Shown: positions 47,442 through 60,850 of the stretch, piece by piece | Layout: each line of letters opens with the position of its first letter | How positions within the stretch are numbered: position 1 is the stretch's first letter | Origin: Torreya grandis | Lineage: Eukaryota; Streptophyta; Pinopsida; Cupressales; Taxaceae | Length of the DNA: 64,000 nucleotides | NCBI GenBank assembly: GCA_037957365.1 | Contig: JARHVA010003637.1 | Span: 1,055,001-1,119,000, forward strand | Direction of reading: 5' to 3' | Program-made: the position numbers and the translations under genes | The notes under the pieces: generated by a model | Databases searched by the model: none | Told to the model about the DNA's origin: nothing | Seen by the model: the letters and a program-made list of their open reading frames with translations, nothing else

Positions 47442-47774
47442 TCAAGAATTAAGAATAAGATTAAAAACTTTCACTACCCCCATAGTTATGGCTGGTGATC
47501 CATCTAATTGTAAAACTCCTTTAGTCATTGGCTCATATTTGATGCGTAGCTTATCTAATATACATTTAGGCATAACTAATGTGCTTGCTCCACTATCTAT
47601 GATGAAATTATGAACCAAAAAATCAATAATAATTAATGACATGTATAATGGGGGAGTCTTCTCATCTTTCTTTTCCTGACCATCTATAGATTGAGTTTCA
47701 TTGACCAAAACTACATTATCACTTCTAGATGGGTGAACTTGTGTACCTAGTCCATGTAATTCCTTTTGGAGCAT
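47442..47774 (-). pseudogene. Aspartic protease (element F)
   Basis: The 110-codon frame contains LVHNFIIDSGASTLVMPKCI, with the DSG active-site triad intact (family ...DSGAS.NVMP), and further KGVLQLDGSPAITMGVVKVF, the flap and second conserved segment (L...G....GV). It lies directly after gag. It is the least damaged domain of the element. Confidence 0.85.
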
Positions 47775-47779
47775 ATATT

Positions 47780-49480
47780 TCTACCTTGATAATTCTAGAT
47801 AATACCATTATTATATTTTCATATGAATCTTCTTCATCTAGTCCACAACATTAATGGAAGTATTACTTACCTTGGGGTTCTCTTTATGAACATTTACACC
47901 TTATGATGTAGCTTATGGAAGTAGGGTTGTAACATCTATCCTAAAATTTGTAATCCTATAATTTTATTATGATTTAGGAGTTAAATTAGGTACTCCTCCC
48001 ATATAAATTTATTTAGGAGATAAAATAGGTCCCTAATTAGTTTTGTGGACTTCTTCAATGACCCTTTTCTTTGATCTATTATTAGTAACCATACTAGCAT
48101 TCTGATTGCTTGTATTCCCCACATAATTAATGGCACAAAACTCACCCTCCAAATGATTCATAAGAGTGGAATTAGACTAGACCTACCTAATCTCCATCCC
48201 AAATTGTGTTGGCATCTCAAAATTTAAAAATTGATATGTTTGATCACCTTGTGTAGACATGCTTTGATTTTGCATCTCATTGGCATAAGCAACCTATTCT
48301 TGACCATGTTCAAAGGATGGACAATTAGGTTGTTCTTGGACCAAATTATTTTAAATGGGAATAAGGGATTTGGAAGATGAAGGAACATTAGGATTATATA
48401 TTTTATAAGGTTTAACATGGGTGATTTGACCTTGTCCTCATGCATTACCTTGAAAAGGAGGTCTATTTATTTGTCTAAATGGATTATAGGATTGATAAGG
48501 CCTATAACTTTGGGCTTATTGTCTTTTGAGAGAAACCAATTAATTAGTAAGACTTTTAATAAGAATTTTAACTTCATGCATTTCATTGGTAAGGGCAATG
48601 GCAGATTTTTCTTGACTAGGCAAAGGAACTAAAGTAGGCAACACACTTTTACTAGGAGAATGTAAATCAGGGAATAGTGGCATTATAGGTATAGGAGCTA
48701 ACTTTCCTACATGGACAAGACAATTCTCAAAATTTATGGCTATTTCATATGTAGAAAGTAATGTGTTTCAACCCATATATTGAATCATCATAGCAATGTC
48801 ACTATTCAATGCTTTTAATTAGTACAAAAATGCATAATTTATAGTTGGCCTCACAAGAATTGGTATTTTATCCCAAGTTTTTTGAAACCTAGTATTGAAA
48901 TCCTAAATGAATTCATGTGGTTCCCTCTTTATTATGGTAAATTACTTAGCTAGAGATAATTGATAACTATCTTATCCAAATCTATCAATCAATAGGGTTA
49001 CCAACTCATTCCATGAGCCAATAAAATTTACAGGTAGGGTCCCATACCAATCCAAAACTTTTCCCTTAAAAGACAAGGCCAACAACCTAATAGATACATT
49101 TTATTGGGTGATATTATGGATATTACATACATTTGATATGTTCCTAATATTCTCAATGGTAGTAATAAGACAGTCCCCACTAAAAGATGGGACACTTTTA
49201 AGAGCAACTCCTAAGATCTGATCATATTGGGCAAGATATAAGGGAGATGCCCCCTAAAAAGGCACAAAAGGTTATCTTCTAGCCATATTGGGAATATTAC
49301 TATGGGTTTCAAGAATAAAATTCAATACAAAATTGGAAGCTTTGAACATAAAACCTCTTTTGTAAGGATGAATTTTTACAAATCTATACATTTTGGTGGA
49401 ATATGGAGGTAATTCCATAAACGTGAAGTGTACACCTTTAGCAACATACCTAGTGATCACTTTTGTCATGGAAAGAAGGA
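47780..49480 (-). pseudogene. Gag (element F)
   Basis: On the minus strand about 49250-48900: SPLYLAQYDQILGVALKSVP, FSGDCLITTIENI, CNIHNITQ, LALSFKGKVLDWYGTLPVNF and SWNELVTLLIDRFG. These are the retrotransposon gag core segments (F.G......HI..F...C, L..SL.G.A..WF..LP..SI..W..L...F...F). They are followed by REPHEFI, TRFQKTWDKIP, and a long Gln/Pro/Asn-rich tail (about 48700-48220). No CCHC knuckle is clear. The upstream frame 49469-49272 may be its N-terminus. Scattered stops, mostly TAG. Confidence 0.75.
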
Positions 49481-49600
49481 TTGATCATCAACCAAAGACT
49501 TTGAATTCTTTATTGGAGCTATCAAGTATTGAATGTAGATGTTTCTTTTTCTACAACCATGTCAAGACGAACACCAATCTTGAAAATATTCTAAGAATTA

Positions 49601-49620
49601 GGATCCCACCAATTGTGCCA
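49601..49620 (-). other. Primer-binding site of element F
   Basis: Four bases inside the 5' LTR the minus strand reads tggcacaattggtgggatcc. Against the tRNA-Asp-type PBS common in Athila/Tat elements (tggcgccgttgccgggga) I count 12 of 18 matches, so that primer is a guess. Confidence 0.5.
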
Positions 49621-50201
49621 AAACTATTAATGCTTAGATTTACACCCTTGATGAAATGATGAGTTTTCCTCATCCAAGCAACATAATGGAATCATCTCTC
49701 TTGATGTGTGTGATAATTCTATTGAGATAAATCTCTAGATGAGGGACTATCTCCCCTTGATGCACCTTGAAGCTTTTTCTAGACTAACAACTATGAATGA
49801 AAAGGGAGAAGGAAAATAACTGGGAAAATAAGCAGTGATGCACCAATATTTGATATCCTCTTAAGACTAAAACCACTACTTAAAGATAAAAAAGGGTGTT
49901 TCACACAAAGTCACAACAAAGACATTATTGCATCAGTATTTCATAAGTTAGATTAAGGAAGTATTTGACATTTAGGAGGGTGATGAATGATTCTAAAAAG
50001 AGAATACATATATACCACTTCTAAGACATTTATACACTTAGTAAGCAATGCTAACATAGACTTGCAACATCATCCTTTCTGTATATTGGTCAGTGACCAT
50101 AGATTGATATGCTAAAAAATAACATTTTCACTAGTCATTATCAATAAGATTTGAACTTATAATCAATAGTGCAATGTGAAAATGGCAAAATCACTTGTAT
50201 A

Positions 50202-50524
<323 letters not shown>

Positions 50525-50534
50525 CATACCAGTG

Positions 50535-50536
<2 letters not shown>

Positions 50537-50581
<45 letters not shown>
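50537..50581. repeat. (TA)n microsatellite
   Basis: About 22 TA units immediately after the inverted repeat. The matching point in the other LTR has only atatata (41812-41818), so it has expanded here. Confidence 0.95.
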
Positions 50582-50584
<3 letters not shown>

Positions 50585-52379
50585 TTTTGGAAGAGGTCAA
50601 TCAAAGGAAATTCTAAAAATGATTTAAATATATGTCAACTTGAGATTAGAATAGTTATGTTACATTCTATAAGGTGTTCTCTGTATGGTTATGCCAGTAG
50701 AATTAAGATATTCCAAACTACATTTTTCCATAAATGGATCCATTAGTTGGAGTTTCATTTATATGTTAGCTTCTCTTTGTTGGCTCATTGAGCTATGAAA
50801 TGATGTATAACAACTTGAACTATCAACTACCTATTTTTGCTTGCTATGCACAACTATTTAGAAGCTCACTATTTGTCACCTCTATCTTTGCCTTCTAGTT
50901 CCAACACTTTATTTTAAACTCCAAAGGCTATTCCTTACATCTTGAAATTGGAATTATATGGGCCATCAATCCTTTGTTTGAATCTCAATGGCTAACTTCC
51001 ATAGTCTAAATTTGATGTTTTACAGGCTGTCACCCCTCACACATTTCTTCAAACTTTTTGTCTTTGACATTTTTTGGACTTTTTGTCCATGACTACTTTT
51101 CCTAAAATAATTCATTAAATAATTTTTTTCCCTTATTTTCTTTCAATTTTTTTGATTGGTTCATTTCCTTCAAACAAAAAGTCTAAAGTAAATCTTATCT
51201 TTAGAATCTTCTTCTCAAACCATTTCTTCAGACAAAATGTCTGAAGGAATTCAATCTTTTGGGCCCATCATAACCTTCCTTCAGAAAAAAAAAAAGTCTG
51301 AAGGAATTTTTTCCTTTGCAAATTTCCCTTCAGGTTTTTTGAAAAAAATCCTTCGATTTCTTGATATTGTCTCTTTCTCTTCAACTTTATGATGGATACC
51401 CTTCAGAAAAAACAACATACCCTTTAGGATTTTGAAATGGTCCTTCAATAAAAATGAAATGGTCCACCTTTTCTCGAAAACAATCCTTCAAACTTTATGT
51501 AAAGTACCCTTTGAAAATGGAAGTGACCTTTCAAAAGAATTTTTTGGACCTTCAAAAAATTTGTTTTGGATAAAATGTCTGAAACAATTCTTTATTTTTT
51601 TTGCTAAGTGCCCTCCAAAAAGGTAATTTTCCACTTTCTTAATAAAAATACCTTTCGAGAAAGTTTCCAATGTACCCTTTGAAAAGATGAACATACCCTT
51701 TGGAATTTTGAAAAGGTCATTTTTGGCATGAAAGAGTCCTTCAAAAAATTTGTCACCTAACCTTTGGGAAAATTACTATAGACAAAATTTTTGAAATAAT
51801 TTGATAAGGACTTAAACTGAAAGAAATATACCTTAGTAAAGGACTTAGCCAAAATACTAGAGAACAAAGCTTTCAAAAGGAAAACACTTGGGTTTTTACA
51901 TGTGAAATACTTCAACTTTGTATGAGAACACTTCTTGCATACTAGACATGAAACTTGCATGCTAGATTTGGACAAAGGTATAGACTCAAACAATTTTTTT
52001 GCAAAAAGGGGGTGCCCAAATTTGGCCTAAAGGACCAAAATTTGGTCATCAAGGGGACCACAAAGGTGGTATATTTACCCTTAGAAATATATTTTTAAAT
52101 TTCTCTATGCATTGTTTGCATGAGTGAAGGTCTTCCCCTATTGTTATCACCCCCCCACATCTATTATCTTTCTATGATTACCCTTGCCTTTTTTCTTCGT
52201 AGTGGATCAATTCTCCAATTCCTCAGTATTCTTTCTATTTCCTACACCTAAGGATAGGGAGAAACATTTTTTCAAAGGTATTTCTTCCAACTTGAATTAT
52301 CCCATTTTTGCTTCCAGGATATGTATATCTACTATAGTTTTCACTAGAGTCATTTTAGTCAAAGGAGTTTCAAAAGGCT

Positions 52380-53554
52380 AGAATAGCTCACCCTCCTCCC
52401 TTTATTAATGTCCACTATTCAAGTCTTTCAGCTGGTTTCTAAGATTTCCCTTAGATACCTTCTCACCTAAGCCTTGGTCATTCCCACTATAAACCAACCC
52501 CTAAACTTCCCCAAAGGGATTCTCCACTTCTAATTTTGGGCGGGGGGGAGGGGGGGGAGGGTGGGGCAGGGGGGGCTGTGGGTTTCCTTCCCCTTTACCA
52601 ACCACCTCTGAATTCTTTCCCAATAAATAGTGGGGAAATGATGATATTGAGGACATATCCCTTAAAGGGGTATTCATCCATGGTATCAACTAGATCCACC
52701 TGTACCTCTTTATAAGGTTGGATATATTTGGGAGCTCTGCATTGGGTGAAAACATGGCTTGGTTTCATGCATTTATAATGGAAAAATCTAGAATTTTCAT
52801 ACTAAATATTCTGCTTCCACTTCCCATATTTATATTTTAGTATGATGGATGTGGGAAGTGTTTTAAATATATCTACATTAACACAATATTGAGAAAAAAT
52901 AACCTTTTATTTTCCTTAGTGACTTTGTCAACAATCACATAATTTCCAAAGTAATTCCCAATCCAAGTAAAAATCTCCTCATCTCAGAATTCAAGTGGGA
53001 GACCTAGGAGTCTAATCTAGACCAGTGTCGATTGGTTGAGGTCCACATTAGGGTTGAATCCAAGCTTCCATTTACATAAAGAGTGAGTGCTTACAATAAA
53101 GCCATGGACTTCTAGTTAAGATCGATAACATATCCTCATGAGAAGTAAATTTGAATAGGAAAATTCCACCTACCATAGCATTGATTGAGACACTCCCTTT
53201 TAGAGTCCACTTGGTCACCACCCAATTTCTCACCAATTGTATATTAGGTCTAAACACATAGAAATTTCCCACCAACATAATCACCATGGATGAGACTACC
53301 CTAAATATGGTCTGGTCTAGAATTTTGATAACCTTAACACCATCACACTAAGAAATTATTAGACCACTCAACTGATGGAAACCTCCACTTGTCAGGTGGA
53401 AATATCCACTAGGGGTAGCACCCATCAGAACCTCTTTCCAACACTTTTGTTTATGAGTCACAATCAAAGTCATGTGATTAGTGTAGAGGCCCTTATTAGG
53501 AGCATGATCCCTAGGATTGGGTCATGGGGTCCCCCTTGAGCTGTCACCTTCCAT
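52380..53554 (-). pseudogene. LINE ORF1 (DUF4283-type, zinc knuckle)
   Basis: From the ATG at 53554 (MEGDSSRGTP) the minus strand leads into frame 53287-53072: MLVGNFYVFRPNIQLVRNWV, KWTLKGSVSINAMVGGIFLF and FTSHEDMLSILTRSPWLY. This is the DUF4283 RNA-binding domain of plant LINE ORF1 (LVGKF...RP....I...W...G...V......F.F.F......VL..GPW). Near 52800-52740 a knuckle reads YENSRFFHYKCMKPSHVFTQ followed by Cys: C-x4-H-x4-C spacing is kept but the first Cys is His. A poly-Pro stretch (52590-52540) follows. The 3' end is uncertain. It would bind the LINE RNA. Interrupted by stops and separated from ORF2 by element F. Confidence 0.82.
52538..52582. repeat. G-rich tract
   Basis: 45 bp, almost all G on the plus strand, with runs of 3, 7, 8, 3, 4, 7 and 3 G separated by single or few bases. 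On the minus strand it encodes the Pro-rich segment of LINE ORF1 (HPPPPPPRPK). It is compatible with G-quadruplex folding. Confidence 0.9.
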
Positions 53555-53650
53555 TCTAATTCCCACCTAGAAACCAATTCATATTTTGAATGTAGATGTA
53601 GATAACAGAGATCCTTATTTTGCATACCCTTTTGAGTATATTTTTTGTAT

Positions 53651-56600
53651 TCCTTGTAATAACTCTCCCTTGGTGAGCCTTAGGGTTGTAACCCTATTAT
53701 AAATTAATTTTTTCCTTAGTTCACTATTGTTTTCACTTATGTGTGTTGACTCGATAGGAATGTTTTTATGTCTTCATGAAATATTAAATAAATAAAATAT
53801 AACTAAGTTATAATTTATAACTAATACATCATATTAATGTGTGTTGTCCCACTTCCTTAATAACTACATTACATAAATTATTTTAGAAACCATTATTAAA
53901 CTTACCCCTCACACTAATATGTTTATATTTTTCTTCATTGGGAACCCTTATTTTAAAAAGTAAAATGAAAATAAATAAATCATTAAATAATTTTGCGTGT
54001 CACAATATTATATCAACATTAAAATAATGACAAAAAAATTAAAAAAATAAACCATTATTAAATGTAAACAAAAAAATACCATACTATAGATTGGTTTTGG
54101 GACAAAATTTTGGGCATGATGGAACCTTGATAGATTAGTTAAAAATTTGGGATGGATAACATAAACATATCCCTAATAAGTCACTAAGCATTTACTACAC
54201 TAAAATTATTCAAAAAAGGCAAGGCTCAATCTACACATAGTTATCCTTCTTAAGTTTGTGTGTGTGCCATTATGATTAATCTAGATTGCAAAGTAATGTT
54301 TGGATTTCAACACTTAACACCATGAAATTTTAACCAATGTTTGTATTTAGAATTAGTTTTAGGGATGCTCCTTTGAGGGATTTTTATATGTGTATCCCTT
54401 TGTGATAATGTTTCAAGATATTTCTAATGGATTTCTTAAGTTTGTTAGGACTTATCAAAATGGTTATAAATTTAAGGTTTATTTGTAATAATAGATGATT
54501 CTTTGATATATCCCACTATGAACAACCCATGAAATGTGTCTAGGCTTACCTATAGAGAATTTACAATTTAAATAATGTTTTTTAAGTATTCTTAGACACT
54601 ACCAACATATACAAAGATATAGTGATCTAAGATATAGCGATAATCTATTTAGGATTATGAAAGGTTATTACATAGACTATGGTGATTCTAAATATTTGTA
54701 TCTAGAAAATTGGATTATCCAAGACAACATGTGGGTATATGGATAGGGGAAAGTGTGATAAGAGTAAAAAATGTAAACAAAATCCAAGTATGTAAAAGTG
54801 TCCTAAAATTGATGCTACCCAGTGTCTAATACAAAATATAGGTGTCTACAAAAAGATTATAAATTGAATATTTTATTAATTGATTATTTCATAATAATAG
54901 GCTTGACCTATTCTACAAGTAACTGCTATCCAAAATTCTAACCCTAACCCTAACCACCTATTTTATCTATACAAGAGTATAAATGGATAGTGGGTGAGGT
55001 ATATTATGGAAGAGATTTACTATTGTTATGCTAATATAAAGAGGTAGTAATGCTACATAGATTAGATTTATGTATTATATTTCTTTAAGCTCTCATTAGA
55101 TTTTTATTTTGAATTTATTTTGCATGTTTTTTTTAATGGTGGATACAATGATTCAATGTAATATCCAATAATTTAATATGGTATCAAAGATATAAAAATT
55201 TAACCCCTTGTATTACGATTCTATAGAGCATATAAATATTTTGGTTTTATGTCTATGATATATATAAAGATTAGATATGATTTTTTTCTATTATATTATT
55301 ATTTTAGATCTATAAATTTTTTTATACATATTAAGTTTCAATCTTGAATCTTAGTTTGCTACTACAAATGCCCAATATTAAATTTTCACCTTGCCCTTAG
55401 GGGATATTGGTTTATTAAAAAGTTAGTCAATTTAGTAGGGTACAAAGGGTTAAAGATATATTTTTCATATAAATCCCATAGGTTATCAATTGTGTCTTTT
55501 CAATTTTAGAGCTCTAAAAAATTTGGTGTTATTGTCTAAGGTGATTCATTGTTATTAGTGAAGTGAGGGGGTCCCCCTATACATATGCCTCAAATAGTGT
55601 TATATATGTATTTTATCTTCCACATGCTTCTTTGTATATTGAAAGTGACTAGGATTTTTTTACCAATTGAAATATATTAGTCCTTTAATTATGTGGTGTA
55701 TTGGTAAGAATTTAGCCCCATGAAATTAACCTTTATGTACCTCAGAGATATGATATGTGGCTATGATTATGGAGGAACACTTTGTAATAAGTTACCTTTG
55801 GGCCTATTCACTATTTATGCCTCCTATTTTTATATCAGAGGGATTAGAAATCAAACACACCAAACCTATTAATTACATAAAAATCTTAGGTAATCTTAGT
55901 ATGTCTACATCTTATTATAGTATTTAAACTAATGAATTCATAATTTGTGGTTATATTACAATTTAAAAATTCATGTCTCAATTTTTGTTACAGAATAATT
56001 ATAGTAATGGAGAGGGTGTATTTCGTACCAAACATGGTTTTCATAATAAACTTTTGATCCATGTGGATATTGGAAGTTTTGACTAAAATTTGGACAAACA
56101 AGGCCATATATTAGTGCTTCCACATGATTTAACAAATGGAAATAAACCCATGAGGTTATTTCACCATTGTGATCTCCTCATCAAGTCGATCATTCTAACA
56201 TGTATTTTCATAGACCCATTTATAATAAAAAACCTATAAGGTAATTTTGACATATTACTCTATGCACCCTTAAAAAAAGTAGGGATTTTTTTATCATTAT
56301 TTATTTTTTATAAATGACATAAAAAATATAATGCTTGGTAGTTCTAGCTACTTCATCTAAAATTGATACCTTATATATGTAATTATCAATAATCATCTTT
56401 AATGTATGATAAAATGTGAATAATTTGATCCTATTGATTTGATCAAATGGATGAAATGTAAAAATACTTGTGGTGACTCTAGAGTATCCATCATAAGTTA
56501 CTATCTCATAATTTGAAGTTTCATTTTTAGGGAATTATGGTGACATGTGAACTTTAGAATATCTTGGAGAATTATTTTAGAAGCATAATAATATGTGATC

Positions 56601-59600
56601 ATGTCAACTAGAAAATGAGCTTGGTTTTCTTAGTATAGACAACCATCATCATATTGAGGATTTCATCATAAAATTAAAGTGATTGAGACTTATAGTTTTT
56701 GAAACCAATATAACCAAGACTAATTACCAACTCATTATTAATGTTTTGTAAAAATTGGGTTAGTCCCACTCATTATTTATCCCAAATAACTACACATAGA
56801 AAAATTATTTTGGTAATGAATATTTGGCATAAATTTTTGATAAGTTTTGTAAGTAATTTTAGAGAGAACACAAAAAACTAATTTTCATTATTAACATCTA
56901 ACCTAAGGTATTGATAAGTAGGAATTAGTTATGAATGATATTAATGAGATGTTATAACTAAACTCTATCAAAGTAAAGTGACTTACTAAAATAAAATTGA
57001 AAACAAATCTAAACTTAAGTAAATAAATAAAATAAAAACAATTCTTCCCCATATCAGGACAAATGAAAATGGAAAATGAATGTAAATATTGAAAAAGAGT
57101 TTTTTACTTTTTTTTTGGTAAACTAAGACATGTTGAACATTAATGGTTCAATAAAATGTCATAATTGGAAGTAAATATGAAAATATATAACTCCCTCCCT
57201 CTGATATAGGAGAAACACTTTATATAAAAAATATATCACCTATGTAAATGGATTTTTGAGTCATGATTATATCCCAATATGGTGCATGATAGATCACTAT
57301 TTCACAATATTCACATAAGTTTCATAAGTAATTTTTTAATGGGAAACTATAGTCCTCTATTTTATGAGGGTGAAGGGTCCATTGAGATGGATAATGATGT
57401 AATCATCAAATTTATCCATGTTTCAATAGTATCTATTAACCTCATATCCACCTATATGATCACACATTCAAGTAAATGAAAAATCACTAAGTTTACACCT
57501 ATCAATTTGTTATCAAATATGAAAAAGACTAATTGATTATTGTAGCCACTATAAAGGTTTATCATCTATTAATACTAAACAAAGTTATAAATTTTGTGTT
57601 TAATTAACCTTCACAAGTCATGAATGTATATGAAAATGACTTGACTAAACTTTAACAAGAGCATTTTGGACACCTTAACTATTTATCATTACAAGATATC
57701 CATAAGAACAACATGATTCTTGGTTTTCTTAACATATCTTTCAAATATGGAGTTTTGTCTAATTTGTGTACTTAGAGAAAAAAATAGGGATCTATTTATA
57801 AAATACAAATCTTAGATAGTTAGTGATGGATTAAAATTGGATCACAGTGACCTCATGTCTCCCTCTTGTTTATTTTCAAAAACATAAATATAGGCTTATG
57901 TTCATTGACTATTTATCTCACTAAAACATAATGTTATTAATAGTGAATTCAAAGAGATATTATTTCTATAATCCATGCATTAATTTTAGAGATATTTCTA
58001 GATAAAACTATGTCAAAAAATTTATATCCATAAATCTTGACATGGTTTTATATATAAATCTTGCTAAATTTAAAATTGAATTCTTTGAGCAATTAAAAAA
58101 ATTAAAGTGCTTGTTTAAAATATGTTAGGGAGAAAAAATTAGTGTCTCAAATTAGACAATGGAAGATAATTTATAAAATATTATATTGTATACTTTTTTG
58201 AATAAGTAGGCAATCAGATATAGATAGTATTCCTAACACCCTTTAGTATAATGATGTATCTAAATGTAAAAAAGGCGTACTCAAGTAAATGGAAAAAATC
58301 ATCATGCTTTCTAAATACTTCTTAATTTTTATGTAGAGTCAATATAGTTTATAACACATATTCAAAATCACACTCCCCACTCAATAGTGTAATATATGAC
58401 TTTTAAATAAAAAATGTCTAGCCCTAAGCTCAATGTCTCTGAATTTAATATTTTCAAATGTGATGTATGGGTGAATATCCCATATGATAATCACAAATAA
58501 ATGGACATAAAGGTATGTACTTACGTATTTAAGATGTGAATACATATTTTATTCTTATTTTTAGCACCATTAAAGTGATTTACCTATAGGATGTGTTTTT
58601 TGATGAATAAAACTAAGCTTATGAGCTATTATATTCTCCTCTTCCCCAATTAGTTTATATCAGGATGAACACAAATTCTAATGTTTCTTGTTATCAATAT
58701 AAATTTCACCCTTGAGGAGGCTATTCAAGTCTTCCTCGTTAAGATGATATAATGGAGACACTTCTAGGCTGTGGGTGGCCTAATTTCTAAGGTGAATCTT
58801 TATATTAGGGATATATCCCTTGATGTATCACCTGAAAGTACTACTAAACATATTAATTACAAAGAAAGAGAGAAATATAATTGAAAATAAGTAAATGGGA
58901 GGTGATTCACCAAAGTTAAGCTCCTCCACTTACCTATACTACACTAAGAACATGAACTAAGATTGAATCCTATTACACAACTCAACATGAGTCTCCAAGA
59001 ATTAGCATTTCAATATGAAGGTTATGGTTCAGACACTAACCAAAAGGTATGATGAAGAGGTCTCCTAAGTGAAACTAGTGAAAATTTTCCATACTTAGCC
59101 ATTGTAAGACCATGTAACACATTTAATATGACTAACAACGTAAAAATAGGTAAGAAAATAGGATAAATGAGAGGAAATTGTACACAATACCACTAAAATT
59201 CTTCAAAATACCATGGACATACATTAGTTATAGCATTGAGAAGGATAAAAATCAGCATATGTTTACTTTGGAGAAAAATTAAAAGTGTTTCTTTGAGCAA
59301 GGCTTCACCACACTTAGATTGAGGATCCATACAATGCCATTCAAGTCAGTATATATAGGATAAATGAGAGAGGAGAGAGAGACAAGAAATATCAATAAAA
59401 TTAATGATGGATGCCAAGAACTATTTAAGTAGTTACAAGAAATAAATAGTGTGGGTAATACTCCAATAATGTCTTCATCAACATATGTTAGCATATTTGA
59501 TGATGATAATTTTCAAGGTGGCATATGATCTCTTATTTTGTTTGTTGACTCATCCTTCTTCTTAAAATTGCCATCTCTTGTTCTTGATTTTGGGAGTTAT

Positions 59601-60850
59601 AATTCCATTAATTTATAATAACTTTAAATCTTATTATCACTTTCACATGCTTAGGGGACCATATTACAATAAGTTTAGAGGCTTTCCATCCTAAAATAGC
59701 ATATAATTAGGCCTATAACCTATAATTTAACATCATTTTCTTACTTTTTTTTCCTTCACTCATGAAAAAATTTCTAATATTCAAGGTGTACCTATAGTTT
59801 ATAGGTGTATTTAAAATGTCTTGAAGGAAAATTATTTTTGTATATCCCCTTGTAATGATGTTCTCAATCATCAGTCTCTCTAAAGGGTTTTAGGAGGGTT
59901 TAGATTATCTTAACTCATTAAGGATTGTTAATAAAGAATATATCCTAAAACCCTTAATTAATTCCATAATTTTGGAGTATGGTAACCCTATTAACATATA
60001 TAAAATTCATTTGGACCCATTCAAATCCTATTGTGATTATACAAACAAAAAACCAGGCCTTCTCGAGCTTTACAACATGTATGTGTACCTTTAGATGAGT
60101 GTTTTGCTAAATAACCCTTAAAATTACTTGTTATTTGATTGGAAATTGATTATTTAGGTTTGAAACATCTAAAAATATATATTTAAATACTTTTATAAAC
60201 ATTTTGATCTCTCACATAGCCTTTCCCTTGCATCAAGTTCATAGTTTGGGTTTACAAGCAACCTAACATTATTAACCCTAGTAGCTCTATTTTGATTATT
60301 TTACCTCATAAAAAATATCTTAATCATTATTAACACATCTCTTATATTCCATTTTGTTTATCATATACCTCTTAAATTCTAATTTAATAAAAAACATGTA
60401 CTTATCCTCATATCCTTGTGTATAGACCTAACAACATTGGTCTTTGAATCTGATCTTATTTGTTTGCAATCCATTTTGGAGGAGAATTCTGATGTTACAA
60501 TATTGATGATGTATAAACCTATAAAATACTTTTTATTAACTTAAAAATCATTAAATACTTATATTAAATGATCTCAATGGTGTTTTAGAGGTTTCTATAC
60601 CATTAAAGACCTCACAAGGTAAAAGTAAGGTTTTAGATAGATTTCTATATTTTGGCCCTATATTCATATTTTCTTTATTTCCCCCTTATATTTATCATGG
60701 ATAGATACTCCTTGTGACATGGTCCACCCTTTATCACCACCATTTTATCTCATGCATCTTCTCAAGTTACATTTCATGCGGAGAAAAGGACCTCTCAAAT
60801 TAGTAGGTCTATGACTAGAGGTTGAGGAGAGTCTTTAGTGGGGAATGATC
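53651..60850. other. Unassigned AT-rich stretch
   Basis: I find no readable protein domain, LTR pair or RNA gene here. An iMet-type PBS-like string (tggtatcaaaga) at 55179-55190 on the plus strand could mark a lost LTR element to its right. The following kilobases do not give clear copia or gypsy motifs. The minus-strand frame 59494-59279 and the plus-strand frame 57279-57479 look like chance. Confidence 0.4.
54938..54955. repeat. Short telomere-like string
   Basis: ctaaccctaaccctaacc, 18 bp. It is the six-base CCCTAA type rather than the seven-base CCCTAAA usual in plants. Too short to indicate a telomere. Confidence 0.6.

Noticed and set aside
54938..54955. Telomere-like repeat
   Set aside because: Only three units; AT-rich DNA with ccctaa is common, and nothing else suggests a chromosome end or an interstitial telomere.
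55179..55190. PBS-like string as the start of a copia element
   Set aside because: No gag, integrase or RT motif could be read to its right and no LTR pair was found, so a single 12-base near match is not enough.
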